Positions 9,937-18,872 of a stretch of DNA of 64,000 nucleotides are shown piece by piece (within the stretch, counting starts at the first letter, position 1; the number at the start of each line of letters is the position of its first letter). The notes under the pieces were generated by a model. The model worked only from the letters and a program-made list of their open reading frames with translations. It was not told where the DNA came from and did no database searches. This DNA is from Halomonas alimentaria. Its GTDB lineage: Bacteria; Pseudomonadota; Gammaproteobacteria; Pseudomonadales; Halomonadaceae. The stretch covers positions 1,762,127 through 1,826,126 of the forward strand of contig NZ_WUTT01000001.1 in the NCBI RefSeq assembly GCF_009902005.1, read 5' to 3'. The translations under genes and the position numbers were made by a program.

Positions 9937-10044
9937 AGCCGTAAGCCATAAGCGCCGAGCTCGGCTCGGCAGCTGATCCAGACAAGGAAACCCCATCCGA
10001 CGGAAGCCGGATGGGGTTTCTCTTATCGCTTAAGGCTTACGGCT
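9937..10044. repeat. nested inverted repeat around the P-II terminator
   Basis: The 18-base arm at 9937-9954 (AGCCGTAAGCCATAAGCG) matches the reverse complement of 10027-10044 at 17 of 18 positions. It encloses the 9987-10020 terminator hairpin. It looks like a REP/BIME-style intergenic palindrome rather than a simple terminator; its copy number elsewhere cannot be seen here. Confidence 0.6.
9987..10020. terminator. bidirectional terminator between P-II gene and fpr
   Basis: The perfect 13-base arms GAAACCCCATCCG and CGGATGGGGTTTC surround an 8-base loop, and the arms end in AAA/TTT runs on both strands. It therefore suits both the rightward P-II transcript and the leftward fpr transcript. 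Confidence 0.85.
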
Positions 10045-10066
10045 TAGAGCTCCGGGCGCAGCCCGG

Positions 10067-10843
10067 TCACTTCTCGACGAAGGCCCGCTCGATCACATAG
10101 TCCCCGGGCTCGCCCATGCGCGGCGAGATCTTGAAGCCCAGTTCATCGAGCAGTTCGCTGGTGCTCTCCAGCATCGCCGGGCTGCCGCAGATCATGGCGC
10201 GATCCTGCTTGGGGTCCAGCGCCGGCAGGCCGGTGTCCTCGGCGAGCTTGCCGCTGCGGATATGGTCGGTCAGGCGGCCCATGGTGTGGAACTCCTCACG
10301 GGTCACGGTGGGGTAGTAGACCAGCTTCTCGCTGATCTCCTCGCCCAGGTACTCGTGGGCCGGCAGCTCCGTCTGGATGAAGTCGGCATAGGCCAGCTCG
10401 CTGACGTTGCGCACGCCGTGCACCAGCACCACCTTCTCGAAGCGCTCGTAGACCTCGGGGTCCTGGATCAGGCTCATGAAGGGCGCCAGGCCGGTGCCGG
10501 TGGAGAGCAGGTAGAGGTTGCGCCCCGGCAGCAGGTCGTCGGTGACCAGGGTGCCGGTGGGCTTGCGACTGACCATGATCTGGTCGCCCACCTGGAGATG
10601 CTGCAGACGCGAGGTCAAGGGGCCATCCGGCACCTTGATGCTGAAGAACTCAAGGTGATCCTCGTAGTTGGGGCTGGCGATGGAGTAGGCACGCATCAGC
10701 GGCTTGCCGTTCACCTCCAGGCCGATCATCACGAACTGACCGTTCTTGAAGCGCAGGCTGCGCTCGCGGGTGGTGCGGAAACTGAACAGGGTGTCGTTCC
10801 AGTGGTGGACGCTGAGCACCTCTTCCAGGGCAAACTTGCTCAT
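10067..10843 (-). CDS. fpr: ferredoxin/flavodoxin-NADP(+) reductase
   Basis: A 258-residue FAD enzyme that moves electrons between NADPH and ferredoxin or flavodoxin and supports redox defence and Fe-S repair. The FAD site RAYSIASP lies near residue 51, NADPH-binding STGTGLAPFMSL near 115, VHGVRNVSELAY near 145, and CGSPAMLESTSELL near 220. The C-terminal EK-containing tail (VIERAFVEK) is of the bacterial class. The ATG has GAGGAG upstream. It is divergent from a LysR-family gene, as fpr and finR are in Pseudomonas, with a palindrome between the two. The promoter region is AT-rich (about 10860-10920), as expected of an activator-dependent promoter. Confidence 0.95.
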   Translation of the reverse strand: MSKFALEEVLSVHHWNDTLFSFRTTRERSLRFKNGQFVMIGLEVNGKPLMRAYSIASPNYEDHLEFFSIKVPDGPLTSRLQHLQVGDQIMVSRKPTGTLVTDDLLPGRNLYLLSTGTGLAPFMSLIQDPEVYERFEKVVLVHGVRNVSELAYADFIQTELPAHEYLGEEISEKLVYYPTVTREEFHTMGRLTDHIRSGKLAEDTGLPALDPKQDRAMICGSPAMLESTSELLDELGFKISPRMGEPGDYVIERAFVEK

Positions 10844-10952
10844 GCCGGCTCCTCTATGCGGTCGAAGGCTTTATATGCCTAAAAAGAATAAAAGCGATTC
10901 CAAGATTTGCATTGAATTCTAAGCCAGGAGGCGTTATCTGTTAAATGGATTG

Positions 10953-10973
10953 TATGGATAACCGTTATCCATA
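10953..10973. promoter_or_regulatory. perfect 21-base palindrome, probable LysR operator
   Basis: The arms TATGGATAAC and GTTATCCATA surround a single central C. It contains the ATAAC-N-GTTAT core of a T-N11-A style LysR box and lies 31 bases upstream of the LysR start and 109 bases upstream of fpr. It probably serves both autoregulation and fpr activation. Confidence 0.65.
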
Positions 10974-11004
10974 GTCTTGATATACGTCATCGGAGTTCGC
11001 CCTC

Positions 11005-11931
11005 ATGCGCTTCACCCTGCGCCAGCTGGAGGTCTTCGTGGCGGTAGCCCAGCACGAAAGTGTGTCACGGGCGGCTCGCGCCCTGGCACTCTCCCAGTCG
11101 GCCGCCAGCAGCGCCCTCGCCGAACTGGAGCGCCAGTTCGACTGCCAGCTGCTGGACCGCCACGGCAAGCGACTGCGCCTCAACGCCCTGGGCTTCCAGC
11201 TGCTGCCCAAGGCGGTGGCACTGCTCGACCGCGCCGAGGAGGTGGAGGAGCTGCTCCACGGCCAGCAAGGCATCGGAGTGCTGGACGTCGGCGCCACCCT
11301 GACCATCGGCAACTATCTGGCCACCCTGCTGATCAGCGACTTCATGCAGCGCTACCCGGGCAGCCGGGTGCGCCTGGCGGTGCGCAATACCCGCGCCATC
11401 GTCGAGAGCGTGCGCCACCATCGGCTGGACCTGGGGTTGATCGAGGGGCAGTGCGAGGAGGAGGACGTGGTCACCCAGCCCTGGGTAGAGGATGAGCTGG
11501 TGGTGTTCTGCTCGCCCCGCCACCCCCTGGCCGGGGCCGGCGAGGTGGAGCTCAGCCGCCTGCTGCGCGAGGCGTGGATCATGCGCGAAGAGGGCTCGGG
11601 CACGCGACTGACCCTGGAGCAGGCAGCACGCCACCGGCGCGGGCGCTTCAACGTGCTGCTGGAGCTGGAGCACACCGAGGGGATCAAGCGCGCGGTGGAG
11701 TCGGGGCTGGGCATCGGCTGCGTCTCGCGCCTGGCGCTGCGTGACGCCTTCCGCCGCGGCAGCCTGGTGCCCATCGCCACCCCGGAATTGGACCTGAGCC
11801 GTCAGTTCACCTTCATCTGGCACCGCCACAAGTATCTCGCCACCGGCATGCGCGAGTTCCTCAAGCTGTGCCGGCAGATGACCGAGGGCGTGACCCGCAG
11901 CGACCAGATCGACCTGCCGCCGGTGCCCTGA
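11005..11931 (+). CDS. finR: LysR-family regulator, FinR-like
   Basis: A 308-residue LysR-type activator. The winged helix-turn-helix lies in residues 1-60 (TLRQLEVFVAVAQHESVSRA, ALSQSAASSALAELE), followed by the linker helix and a two-lobed effector domain beginning at GVLDVGATLTIGNYL near 92. In Pseudomonas the LysR gene divergent from fpr is FinR, needed for redox- and sulfite-responsive induction of fpr. The name here rests on that arrangement, not on sequence comparison. A long inverted-repeat terminator follows. Confidence 0.8.
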   Translation: MRFTLRQLEVFVAVAQHESVSRAARALALSQSAASSALAELERQFDCQLLDRHGKRLRLNALGFQLLPKAVALLDRAEEVEELLHGQQGIGVLDVGATLTIGNYLATLLISDFMQRYPGSRVRLAVRNTRAIVESVRHHRLDLGLIEGQCEEEDVVTQPWVEDELVVFCSPRHPLAGAGEVELSRLLREAWIMREEGSGTRLTLEQAARHRRGRFNVLLELEHTEGIKRAVESGLGIGCVSRLALRDAFRRGSLVPIATPELDLSRQFTFIWHRHKYLATGMREFLKLCRQMTEGVTRSDQIDLPPVP

Positions 11932-11957
11932 CGACGTGGCACGAAGCTGGCTCCGAA

Positions 11958-11992
11958 CGGCATCGGGCCCGGCAGTGCCGGGCCCGATGCCG
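11958..11992. terminator. long GC-rich hairpin between convergent genes
   Basis: Perfect 17-base arms (CGGCATCGGGCCCGGCA and its complement) surround a single G. There is no T run on either side, but the stem is very stable and lies between the ends of two convergent genes. Confidence 0.7.
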
Positions 11993-12009
11993 AAGGGAAA
12001 GCCAACCCG

Positions 12010-12438
12010 TCAGCGCATATCGCTGACCGCCTCCTGGATCTCCTCGAGGCTCGCCTTGGTGAGGTCCTTGGTCAGGGAGTGGATCACCAGCTTCGCGGTG
12101 GGGCCGTCGAGCTTGTCGCGCAGCTGGCCGAGGAAGCGGGCCGGGGCGACCAGGATCAGCTTCTCCATGCTGTTGTCGATGCGGGCCTGATAGAGACGAT
12201 CGGTCACCTCCTTGGCGAACACCTGCTCCTCATGGGTGCGCGCCGTGCTCTCGCCACCGGAGGAGCGCGAGCTGTTCGACGTCGACTCATGCACATCGGA
12301 ACCGCGATCCGTCACCAGGTCGCCCTCGTGCAGCCGACTCGCCGAATGCACCAGGCTATCCTGTTCGACCAGCTTGAGTGCGTCGCGGGTGAAGATCCGC
12401 GCCCGCGCCGCATCCGCCACCACGATATAGGTTGTCAT
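12010..12438 (-). CDS. host attachment family protein
   Basis: A 142-residue protein of the 'protein required for attachment to host cells' family (related to the baeRF release-factor-like fold). The N-terminal strand TTYIVVADAARARIF, the variable acidic middle (HEGDLVTDRGSDVHES and a serine-rich linker), and the C-terminal ILVAPARFLGQLRDKL and LVIHSLTKDLTKASLEEI are the family pattern. The function is unknown despite the name. The ATG at 12436-12438 has CGAGGAG upstream. It is a single gene, convergent with the LysR gene. Confidence 0.85.
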   Translation of the reverse strand: MTTYIVVADAARARIFTRDALKLVEQDSLVHSASRLHEGDLVTDRGSDVHESTSNSSRSSGGESTARTHEEQVFAKEVTDRLYQARIDNSMEKLILVAPARFLGQLRDKLDGPTAKLVIHSLTKDLTKASLEEIQEAVSDMR

Positions 12439-12647
12439 AGCCACTCCTCGATACCGGTGGTACGGCGGCCGGCGATGCGCCGGCCGCTTCTGGATCAACC
12501 ATGGCAAGTGCCTTGACGCGGGTCAACCCGCTACCGACGTCGATCGGCGACAACTGCAGGGAAGCTTGATCTGGGGTAGCATCCCAGCTGGCCGGCAGGG
12601 ATGTCGGCACGTCTCATCTCCACGATGTGCCCCCCGGGAGGACCCCG

Positions 12648-13133
12648 ATGCGTCAGTTACTGTTTCCCCGCCGCCCGTTGTCACGCGGCACCCTGCTCAC
12701 CTGCCACCTGCTGCTGCAGGTCGGCCTCGCGGCGGGTGCGGCACTATGGCTTGCTCCGCGCACGCCATGGCTGGCGGCCACCACCTGGCAGGCGGCCTGG
12801 CCCAGCCTGGCGCTGGGCGGTGGTCTGTGGCTGCTGGCCGCCATGCTGCTGCGCCTGATGGCCGAGCTGTGGCTGCTGCCCCACCACCTGGCCGGCCAGC
12901 TGGGCGCCGGGCCGGTGATCACCCGCTCCTGGGAGCGCCGCCCGGCGGTGCATGACCCCCAGGCCGCCTGGACCAGCGAGGCGCGCCCCCTGTCCAGCGA
13001 GGGCGAGGCGGTAGGCAGCGCCCGGGTAACTCGTCCCGCCGAACCGCTGCGCTCCCGCGGCGGCCGCGAGCCCTCCCTGGACCTCGCCGGCGCCTCCCCT
13101 GCCGAACCGAGGGCCGGGGAGCCACGCCTCTAG
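12648..13133 (+). CDS. hypothetical two-helix membrane protein with Arg/Glu-rich tail
   Basis: A 161-residue protein I do not recognise. Residues about 12-33 and 45-68 form two hydrophobic helices (CHLLLQVGLAAGAALWL, SLALGGGLWLLAAMLLRLM). The rest, from about residue 85, is hydrophilic, proline/arginine/glutamate-rich and probably disordered in the cytoplasm. The start has GGGAGGA upstream. Codon use and GC content match the surroundings. The preceding 209-base gap contains nothing I can identify. Confidence 0.7.
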   Translation: MRQLLFPRRPLSRGTLLTCHLLLQVGLAAGAALWLAPRTPWLAATTWQAAWPSLALGGGLWLLAAMLLRLMAELWLLPHHLAGQLGAGPVITRSWERRPAVHDPQAAWTSEARPLSSEGEAVGSARVTRPAEPLRSRGGREPSLDLAGASPAEPRAGEPRL

Positions 13134-13166
13134 GAGACTGCCCCTTCGCGGCGGAGAAGCCTGGCG

Positions 13167-13559
13167 TCAGGCGCGGCGAGGGAAACGCATGAGCCGACGC
13201 AGGCCGGCCAGCAGCAGCACGGCGGCGCCGGCGCCGAGGCCGTTGGCCAGGATATCGGCCCAGTCACCGCCACTACGCCCCGGCACCGGAACCTGGGCGA
13301 ACTCGACCATGCCGCCGTAGCCCGCCGCGAGCAGGAAGGCCAGCGGCAGGCGGACTCCGGCCAGGCCGATCAGGCCGCCGAGGCCGGCATAGCCGACGAA
13401 GTGATTGAGTTTGTCCCAGGGCAACTGGCTGGGCATCTCGTCACCCGGGGTCAGACTGCCCAGGGCGATGACCAGGGCCGCCACAACGGCCAGCGCCGCC
13501 CACAGGCGGCGCCGGTCGTGCAGGCGTTGCAGCCAAGCGAGCCCGAGCCATTCAGGCAT
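13167..13559 (-). CDS. VanZ-family membrane protein
   Basis: A 130-residue protein with four predicted membrane helices. The VanZ-like core is [21 protein letters not shown], followed by [29 protein letters not shown]; the N-x-H and E-F-x-Q motifs and the DxxAN motif are those of the family. Its role in most bacteria is unknown. The start overlaps the hemE stop by 8 bases, so it is co-translated with hemE. Confidence 0.88.
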   Translation of the reverse strand: MPEWLGLAWLQRLHDRRRLWAALAVVAALVIALGSLTPGDEMPSQLPWDKLNHFVGYAGLGGLIGLAGVRLPLAFLLAAGYGGMVEFAQVPVPGRSGGDWADILANGLGAGAAVLLLAGLRRLMRFPRRA

Positions 13560-14628
13560 GGGCGATATTGCGGTGATAGGCCGGGCTCAGGTCATGCAGC
13601 GCCTCCATGAAGGCGGTGACATGATCGGGATCGGTGAACTGGCTGATGCCATGCCCCAGGTTGAAGACGTGACCGGGGCCCTCGCCATAGCTCTCCAGGA
13701 TGCGCGCTACCTCGGCACGAATCGCCGCCGGGCGGGCGAACAGCACGTTGGGGTCGAGGTTGCCCTGCAGCGCCACCTTGTGACCCACCCGGGCGCGGGC
13801 ATCGGACAGCTCGGTGCTCCAGTCCAGTCCCACGGCGTCGGAACCCGCCAGGGCGATGTCCTCGAGCCACTGGCCGCCGTTCTTGGTGAACAGGATCACC
13901 GGCACACGTCGCCCCTCGTGCTCGCGGATCAGGCCGGCGACGATCTGCTCCATGTAGCGCAGCGAGAACTCCAGGTAGGCCGGCGTGGTGAGGGCGCCAC
14001 CCCAGGTGTCGAAGATCTGCACCGCCTGGGCGCCGGCACGGATCTGGGCGTTCAGGTAGTCGGTTACCGCCGTGGCCAGGGTGTCGAGCAGGTCATGCAT
14101 CACGCTGGGCGTGTCGTAGAGCATGGTCTTGATATGCCGGAAGTCCTTGCTGGAGCTGCCCTCGACCATGTAGGTCGCCAGCGTCCAGGGGCTGCCGGAG
14201 AAGCCGATCAGCGGCACGCGTCCGTTCAACTCGCGGCGGATCGTCGAGACCGCGCGCATCACGTAGTCGAGGTCGCGCTCGGCATCGGGAGCACTCAGCG
14301 CCGCTACCTCCTCGGCCGTGCGCACCGGCTTGCGGAACTTGGGCCCCTCGCCGGTCTCGAAGTAGAGCCCCAGCCCCATGGCATCGGGGATGGTGAGGAT
14401 ATCCGAGAACAGGATCGCCGCATCCAGCGGATAGCGCTCCAGGGGCTGCAGGGTCACCTCGCAGGCCAGCTCCTGGTTGCGACACAGGTCCATGAAGTTG
14501 CCGGCCACGGCGCGGGTGGCGCGATACTCCGGCAGGTAGCGTCCGGCCTGGCGCATCATCCAGACCGGGGTGCGGTCCACCGGCTGACGCGCCAGGGCGC
14601 GCAGAAAGCGATCGTTCTTGAGTTCCAT
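13552..14628 (-). CDS. hemE: uroporphyrinogen decarboxylase
   Basis: Decarboxylates the four acetates of uroporphyrinogen III to give coproporphyrinogen III in heme synthesis. The 358 residues carry the signatures [16 protein letters not shown] (near residue 20), [31 protein letters not shown], and [16 protein letters not shown] near the end. The start [12 protein letters not shown] at 14628 aligns with E. coli and Pseudomonas HemE; an ATG four codons upstream (14640) is an alternative, and neither has a strong ribosome site. VanZ is encoded downstream with overlap, and ribA is divergent. Confidence 0.96.
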   Translation of the reverse strand: MELKNDRFLRALARQPVDRTPVWMMRQAGRYLPEYRATRAVAGNFMDLCRNQELACEVTLQPLERYPLDAAILFSDILTIPDAMGLGLYFETGEGPKFRKPVRTAEEVAALSAPDAERDLDYVMRAVSTIRRELNGRVPLIGFSGSPWTLATYMVEGSSSKDFRHIKTMLYDTPSVMHDLLDTLATAVTDYLNAQIRAGAQAVQIFDTWGGALTTPAYLEFSLRYMEQIVAGLIREHEGRRVPVILFTKNGGQWLEDIALAGSDAVGLDWSTELSDARARVGHKVALQGNLDPNVLFARPAAIRAEVARILESYGEGPGHVFNLGHGISQFTDPDHVTAFMEALHDLSPAYHRNIAHA

Positions 14629-14707
14629 GCAGGCGGTCATCCACGGGAAATGTGTCCGCCATTGTACCCGATGCTTGCGTCCCGGTCGTGAGCCTCGCCG
14701 GCCTTCC

Positions 14708-14716
14708 TGATAGAAT
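14708..14716 (+). promoter_or_regulatory. extended -10 promoter of ribA
   Basis: TGATAGAAT fits an extended -10 (TGN-TAnAAT-like) 48 bases upstream of the ribA start. No convincing -35 lies at the right spacing. No FMN riboswitch fold was recognised in this leader. Confidence 0.4.
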
Positions 14717-14764
14717 ACCGCCCACTCCTGCGGCGCCGCCCGCGGCCTGATACCGAGGTAACCC

Positions 14765-15400
14765 GTGACGATTCGCTTTATCGCCGCCTCCCGTCTGCCC
14801 ACCCCCTGGGCCACCTTCACCATGCACGGCTTCGAGGACGAGGCCACCGGCAAGGACCATATCGCCCTGACCCTGGGCGACGTGGCCGACGGCGAGCCGG
14901 TACTGGGACGGGTGCACTCGGAGTGCCTGACCGGCGATGCGCTCTTCTCGATGCGCTGCGACTGCGGCTATCAGCTCCAGGAGGCCCTCAAGCGTATCGC
15001 CGAGGAGGGCCGCGGGGTGCTGCTCTACCTGCGCCAGGAGGGGCGCGGCATCGGGCTCCTCAACAAGATCCGCGCCTATCACCTCCAGGATCAGGGCGCC
15101 GATACCGTGGAGGCCAACGAGCAGCTGGGCTTCGCCGCCGACCTTCGCCGCTACGACCTCTGCGTGCCGATGCTCGAGCACCTGGGCATCGCGGGCCTGC
15201 GCCTGATGACCAATAACCCGCGCAAGGTCGACGCCCTGACCCAGGCAGGCGTCAATGTCGTGGAACGCGTACCACTGACCACCGGTCTCAATCCCCACAA
15301 TGAGCACTATCTTTCTACCAAGGCCGGCAAGCTCGGCCACATGATGGTGCTGGGCGATTTCACCCAGGCCGACGATGTGGATATCGAACGCAAGCCCTGA
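14765..15400 (+). CDS. ribA: GTP cyclohydrolase II
   Basis: Converts GTP to 2,5-diamino-6-ribosylaminopyrimidinone phosphate, the first step of riboflavin synthesis. The 211-residue stand-alone enzyme has the zinc ligands in [20 protein letters not shown] (three cysteines), the GTP site [21 protein letters not shown], and [15 protein letters not shown]. The start is a GTG (14765) aligned to the family N-terminus. This is the single-domain RibA, not the RibBA fusion. Confidence 0.96.
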   Translation: MTIRFIAASRLPTPWATFTMHGFEDEATGKDHIALTLGDVADGEPVLGRVHSECLTGDALFSMRCDCGYQLQEALKRIAEEGRGVLLYLRQEGRGIGLLNKIRAYHLQDQGADTVEANEQLGFAADLRRYDLCVPMLEHLGIAGLRLMTNNPRKVDALTQAGVNVVERVPLTTGLNPHNEHYLSTKAGKLGHMMVLGDFTQADDVDIERKP

Positions 15401-15455
15401 GGACGGGAGCCCCCATCCCTCGATCGGGGAGGCTCCTGGACAGGGGAGAGACCCG

Positions 15456-16124
15456 ATGACCCAGCCATCCCGCGACAGGGAAAGCTTCAGTGCCACCGAG
15501 GAGTGGCTGCACAGCATCAGCCACGGAATCGGTGTGCTGCTGAGCCTGGCCGGGATCACGGTACTGCTGGTGATGGCCAGCCTGGCGCCCCACCTCGACC
15601 CCTGGAAGCTGGCCGGGGTCGGCCTCTACGGCACCAGCCTCGTGCTGCTCTATACCGCCTCGACGCTCTACCACGGCGTGCGCGACTCGCGCCGCAAGCG
15701 GCTGTTCCAGCTGCTGGATCACTGCGCGATCTATCTGCTGATCGCCGGTACCTACACGCCCTTCCTGCTGGTCAACCTGCGCGGCCCCACCGGCTGGGCG
15801 CTGTTCGTCACCGTCTGGGGGCTGGCGCTGGTGGGTATCGCCTGCAAGCTGGCCTGGCCCCACCGCTTCGCGGCGTTACGCGTCGGCATCTACCTGCTGA
15901 TGGGCTGGCTGATCCTCTTCGCCGGCGGCGAGATGGTCGAGCGGCTGTCGTCCGCGGGACTTACCCTGCTGGTGGCCGGCGGCCTCACCTATACCCTCGG
16001 CGTGCTCTTCTATGCCGTGCGCGCGATTCCCTTCAACCACGTCATCTGGCACCTGTTCGTGCTGGGCGGCAGCATCCTCCACTACTTCGCCGTCTACAGC
16101 GCCGTGCTGCCCTTCGCGGCCTGA
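15456..16124 (+). CDS. trhA: PAQR-family membrane protein (hemolysin III / TrhA)
   Basis: A 222-residue protein with seven predicted helices. PAQR hallmarks are EEWLHSISHGIGVLLSLAG, STLYHGVRDSRRKRLFQLLDHCAIYLLIAG, and HVIWHLFVLGGSILHYFA; the three histidines and the aspartate that bind zinc are kept. In E. coli these proteins help membrane energy and fluidity homeostasis; they are not hemolysins in most species. The start at 15456 has AGGGGAG upstream. It follows ribA by 55 bases and may share its transcript. Confidence 0.9.
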   Translation: MTQPSRDRESFSATEEWLHSISHGIGVLLSLAGITVLLVMASLAPHLDPWKLAGVGLYGTSLVLLYTASTLYHGVRDSRRKRLFQLLDHCAIYLLIAGTYTPFLLVNLRGPTGWALFVTVWGLALVGIACKLAWPHRFAALRVGIYLLMGWLILFAGGEMVERLSSAGLTLLVAGGLTYTLGVLFYAVRAIPFNHVIWHLFVLGGSILHYFAVYSAVLPFAA

Positions 16125-16145
16125 GCCCGAGGCTTGCGCCCCGGG

Positions 16146-16913
16146 TCAGGTATCGCGCGCCTTGCGGATGCGCTCATAGGCGTTGCCGATCTCGCTGGTG
16201 CGCTCGCGGGCGACCTCGCGCATGCTCTCGGGCAGCCCCTTGGCGGCGAGCTTGTCGGGGTGGTTCTGGCTCATCAGGCGCCGATAGGCCTTCTTGATCT
16301 CGGCATCGCTGGCGTCCTCCTCGACCCCCAGCACCAGGTAGGCATCGGCCAGGGAGGGGCCGCTGGCCACACCACCCCCGGCCTGCTCTCCGCTACCGTG
16401 CAGCATGGCCTCGACCTGGGCGATCTCCGCCTCGGAGCAGCCCAGTCCGCGCACCACCCGCATCAGCATCTCACGCTCGGCGGGATGCAGCTGGCCATCG
16501 GCGGCGATCGCCGCCAGCTGCACCTGCAGGAAGACCTGGCGCAGGGCGGGCTGCGGGCCCAGCAGCGGGCGCAGCCTGGCAAGCTCCGCGTCCAGGTCGA
16601 AGTCCGGCGCCTTGCCGCGGTTGAAGTCGGCCCGGGCCCGGGCGCGCTGGGCCTCGTTGAGGCGCAGGCGGTCCCACAGCACGCGCGAGGCGTCCAGCTC
16701 ATCCTCGGTGACCTGGCCATCGGCCTTGCACAGACACCCCATGACCGCGAAGGTCGATTCGAGGAATTGCGTCTGGGATGCGGCCAGCTTGCCCAGCAGG
16801 CTGCGGCGCAGGCGCTTGACGAGCCAGTAACCGAGCCCGCCACCGACCAGCGCGCCCACGGGCCCGCCGATCATGAACCCCAGGCCGGCGCCGATCAGTA
16901 CGACGATCCACAT
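16146..16913 (-). CDS. djlA: DjlA-type membrane co-chaperone (TerB + DnaJ domains)
   Basis: A 255-residue protein with one N-terminal glycine-rich membrane helix (residues 2-25), a TerB-like helical domain (about 50-165: FAVMGCLCKADGQVTEDE, AAIAADGQLHPAEREML), and a C-terminal J domain (about 190-255) with the HPDK motif in MSQNHPDKLAAKG, which stimulates DnaK. The start at 16913 overlaps the dxs stop by one base (TGATG) with GGGGAGG upstream, so it is the last gene of the xseB-ispA-dxs-djlA operon. Confidence 0.93.
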   Translation of the reverse strand: MWIVVLIGAGLGFMIGGPVGALVGGGLGYWLVKRLRRSLLGKLAASQTQFLESTFAVMGCLCKADGQVTEDELDASRVLWDRLRLNEAQRARARADFNRGKAPDFDLDAELARLRPLLGPQPALRQVFLQVQLAAIAADGQLHPAEREMLMRVVRGLGCSEAEIAQVEAMLHGSGEQAGGGVASGPSLADAYLVLGVEEDASDAEIKKAYRRLMSQNHPDKLAAKGLPESMREVARERTSEIGNAYERIRKARDT

Positions 16914-18856
16914 CAGCGAGCCTCCCCTGTCATCGCGGCATCGTCGCCACCCTCCAGGCGGCGACGGATGGCGGCCTCGATGCCATCCGCATCCAGGCCG
17001 CACTCGGCGAGCAGCTCGGCGGGCTTGCCGTGCTCGACGAAGGCGTCGGGCAGCCCCAGATTGAGCACCGCCCCCCGCACACCCTCGGTGGCCAGCAGCT
17101 CGTTGACCGCGCTGCCGGCACCACCGGCCACCACGTTCTCCTCCAGGGTCACCAGCAGGTCGTGGTCGGCCGCCGCGGCCAGCACCGCATCACGATCCAG
17201 GGGCTTTACCGAACGCATGTTGAGGTGGCTGGCATCGAGCCGCTCCGCCACCTCGGCGGCCGGCGTGTTGAGGCTGCCGAAGGCCAACAGGGCGACGCGC
17301 CGCCCTGCCTCGGCGCCGCTCTCGCGACGCACCTGCGCCCGCCCGATGGGGGCCGGCTCGAGATGCGCGGGAATCTCGACACCCGGCCCGCTGCCCCGCG
17401 GATAGCGCACCGCGGCGGGGCCCGGGTGGTGGTAGGCGGCGCTCAGCATGGCGCGGCACTCCGCCTCGTCGGCTGGCGCCAGCACCACCATGCCGGGCAC
17501 GCAACGCAGGTAGGAGAGGTCGAGGCTGCCGTGGTGGGTGGGGCCGTCCTCGCCCACCAGGCCGGCGCGGTCGATGGCGAAGGTGACGTCGAGGTCCTGC
17601 ACCGCCACGTCATGGATCAGCTGGTCGTAGCCGCGCTGCAGGAAGGTGGAGTAGATCGCCACCACCGGCTTCATGGCCTCGCAGGCCATGCCCGCGGCCA
17701 GGGTCACCGCATGCTGCTCGGCGATGGCCACATCGAAGTAGCGCTCGGGATACTGCTGCGAGAAGCGCACCAGGTCGGAGCCCTCGCGCATCGCCGGCGT
17801 GATGCCGATCAGCCGTTCATCGGCGGCGGCCATGTCACACAGCCAGTCGCCGAAGACATTGCAGTACTTCTTCTTCGGCGGCGCAGGCGTGGCCGGCTTG
17901 AGCGGCGGCGGGGCGCCGTTCTTCTCCAGCTTGGTGATGGCATGGTAGCCGATGGGGTCGGCCTCGGCGGGCAGGAAGCCCTTGCCCTTGCAGGTCTTGA
18001 CGTGAAGGAACTGCGGCCCCTCCAGGTCACGCATGTTGCGCAGGGTCTGTACCAGCAGCGGCAGGTCATGACCGTCGATGGGGCCGATATAGTTGAAGCC
18101 CATCTCCTCGAACAGGGTGGCCGGGCTGACCATGCCCTTCATGTGCTCCTCGGTGCGCCGGGCCAGCTCCAGCGCCCCAGGCAGGTGCGAAAGCACCTTC
18201 TTGCCGCTCTCGCGCATGGTGGTATAGGGCTTGCTGGTCAGGATGCGCGCCAGGTAGCTGGCCATGCCGCCGACATTCTCGGAGATCGACATCTCGTTGT
18301 CGTTGAGCACCACCAGCAGGTTGGCGTCGACGTGACCGGCATGGGCCAGGGCCTCGAAGGCCATCCCGGCGGTCAGGGCACCATCGCCGATCACCGCGCA
18401 GACGCGACGCTGCTCGCCTCGGGTGCGGGCGGCCAGCGCCATGCCCAGCGCCGCCGAGATCGAGGTGCTGGAGTGACCCACGCCGAAGGTGTCGTACGCC
18501 GACTCGGCACGCCGCGGGAAGGCCGCCAGCCCGCCATGGTGGCGGATATTGGGCATCGCCTCGCGGCGCCCGGTAAGGATCTTGTGGGGGTAGGCCTGGT
18601 GGCCGACATCCCACACCAGGCGATCATGGGGGGTCTCCAACGCCTGGTGCAGGGCCACGGTGAGCTCCACGACGCCGAGGCCGGCTCCGAAGTGCCCTCC
18701 GGAGACCCCCACGCTGTAGAGCAGGTAGGCGCGCAGCTCGTCGGCCACCTGCGCCAGCTGCGCGGTGGTCATGGCGCGCAGCGCCGCCGGGGTATCCAGG
18801 GTGTCGAGCAGCGGCGTGGCCGGACGCTCGACGGGAATGTCATCGAACAGCTTCAT
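16913..18856 (-). CDS. dxs: 1-deoxy-D-xylulose-5-phosphate synthase
   Basis: The thiamine-diphosphate enzyme that joins pyruvate and glyceraldehyde-3-phosphate in the first step of the MEP isoprenoid pathway. The 647 residues include [33 protein letters not shown], the ThDP/Mg site [14 protein letters not shown] with [12 protein letters not shown], and the catalytic region [17 protein letters not shown] and [16 protein letters not shown] choose the ATG at 18856 because the protein then starts like Pseudomonas Dxs ([12 protein letters not shown]); a GTG at 18883 would overlap ispA. It lies 16 bases after ispA. Confidence 0.96.
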   Translation of the reverse strand: MKLFDDIPVERPATPLLDTLDTPAALRAMTTAQLAQVADELRAYLLYSVGVSGGHFGAGLGVVELTVALHQALETPHDRLVWDVGHQAYPHKILTGRREAMPNIRHHGGLAAFPRRAESAYDTFGVGHSSTSISAALGMALAARTRGEQRRVCAVIGDGALTAGMAFEALAHAGHVDANLLVVLNDNEMSISENVGGMASYLARILTSKPYTTMRESGKKVLSHLPGALELARRTEEHMKGMVSPATLFEEMGFNYIGPIDGHDLPLLVQTLRNMRDLEGPQFLHVKTCKGKGFLPAEADPIGYHAITKLEKNGAPPPLKPATPAPPKKKYCNVFGDWLCDMAAADERLIGITPAMREGSDLVRFSQQYPERYFDVAIAEQHAVTLAAGMACEAMKPVVAIYSTFLQRGYDQLIHDVAVQDLDVTFAIDRAGLVGEDGPTHHGSLDLSYLRCVPGMVVLAPADEAECRAMLSAAYHHPGPAAVRYPRGSGPGVEIPAHLEPAPIGRAQVRRESGAEAGRRVALLAFGSLNTPAAEVAERLDASHLNMRSVKPLDRDAVLAAAADHDLLVTLEENVVAGGAGSAVNELLATEGVRGAVLNLGLPDAFVEHGKPAELLAECGLDADGIEAAIRRRLEGGDDAAMTGEAR

Positions 18857-18872
18857 GTGGGCATCTGTCGTG

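Noticed and set aside
14641..14764. FMN riboswitch before ribA
   Set aside because: No conserved FMN-aptamer blocks are visible in the 136-base divergent region.
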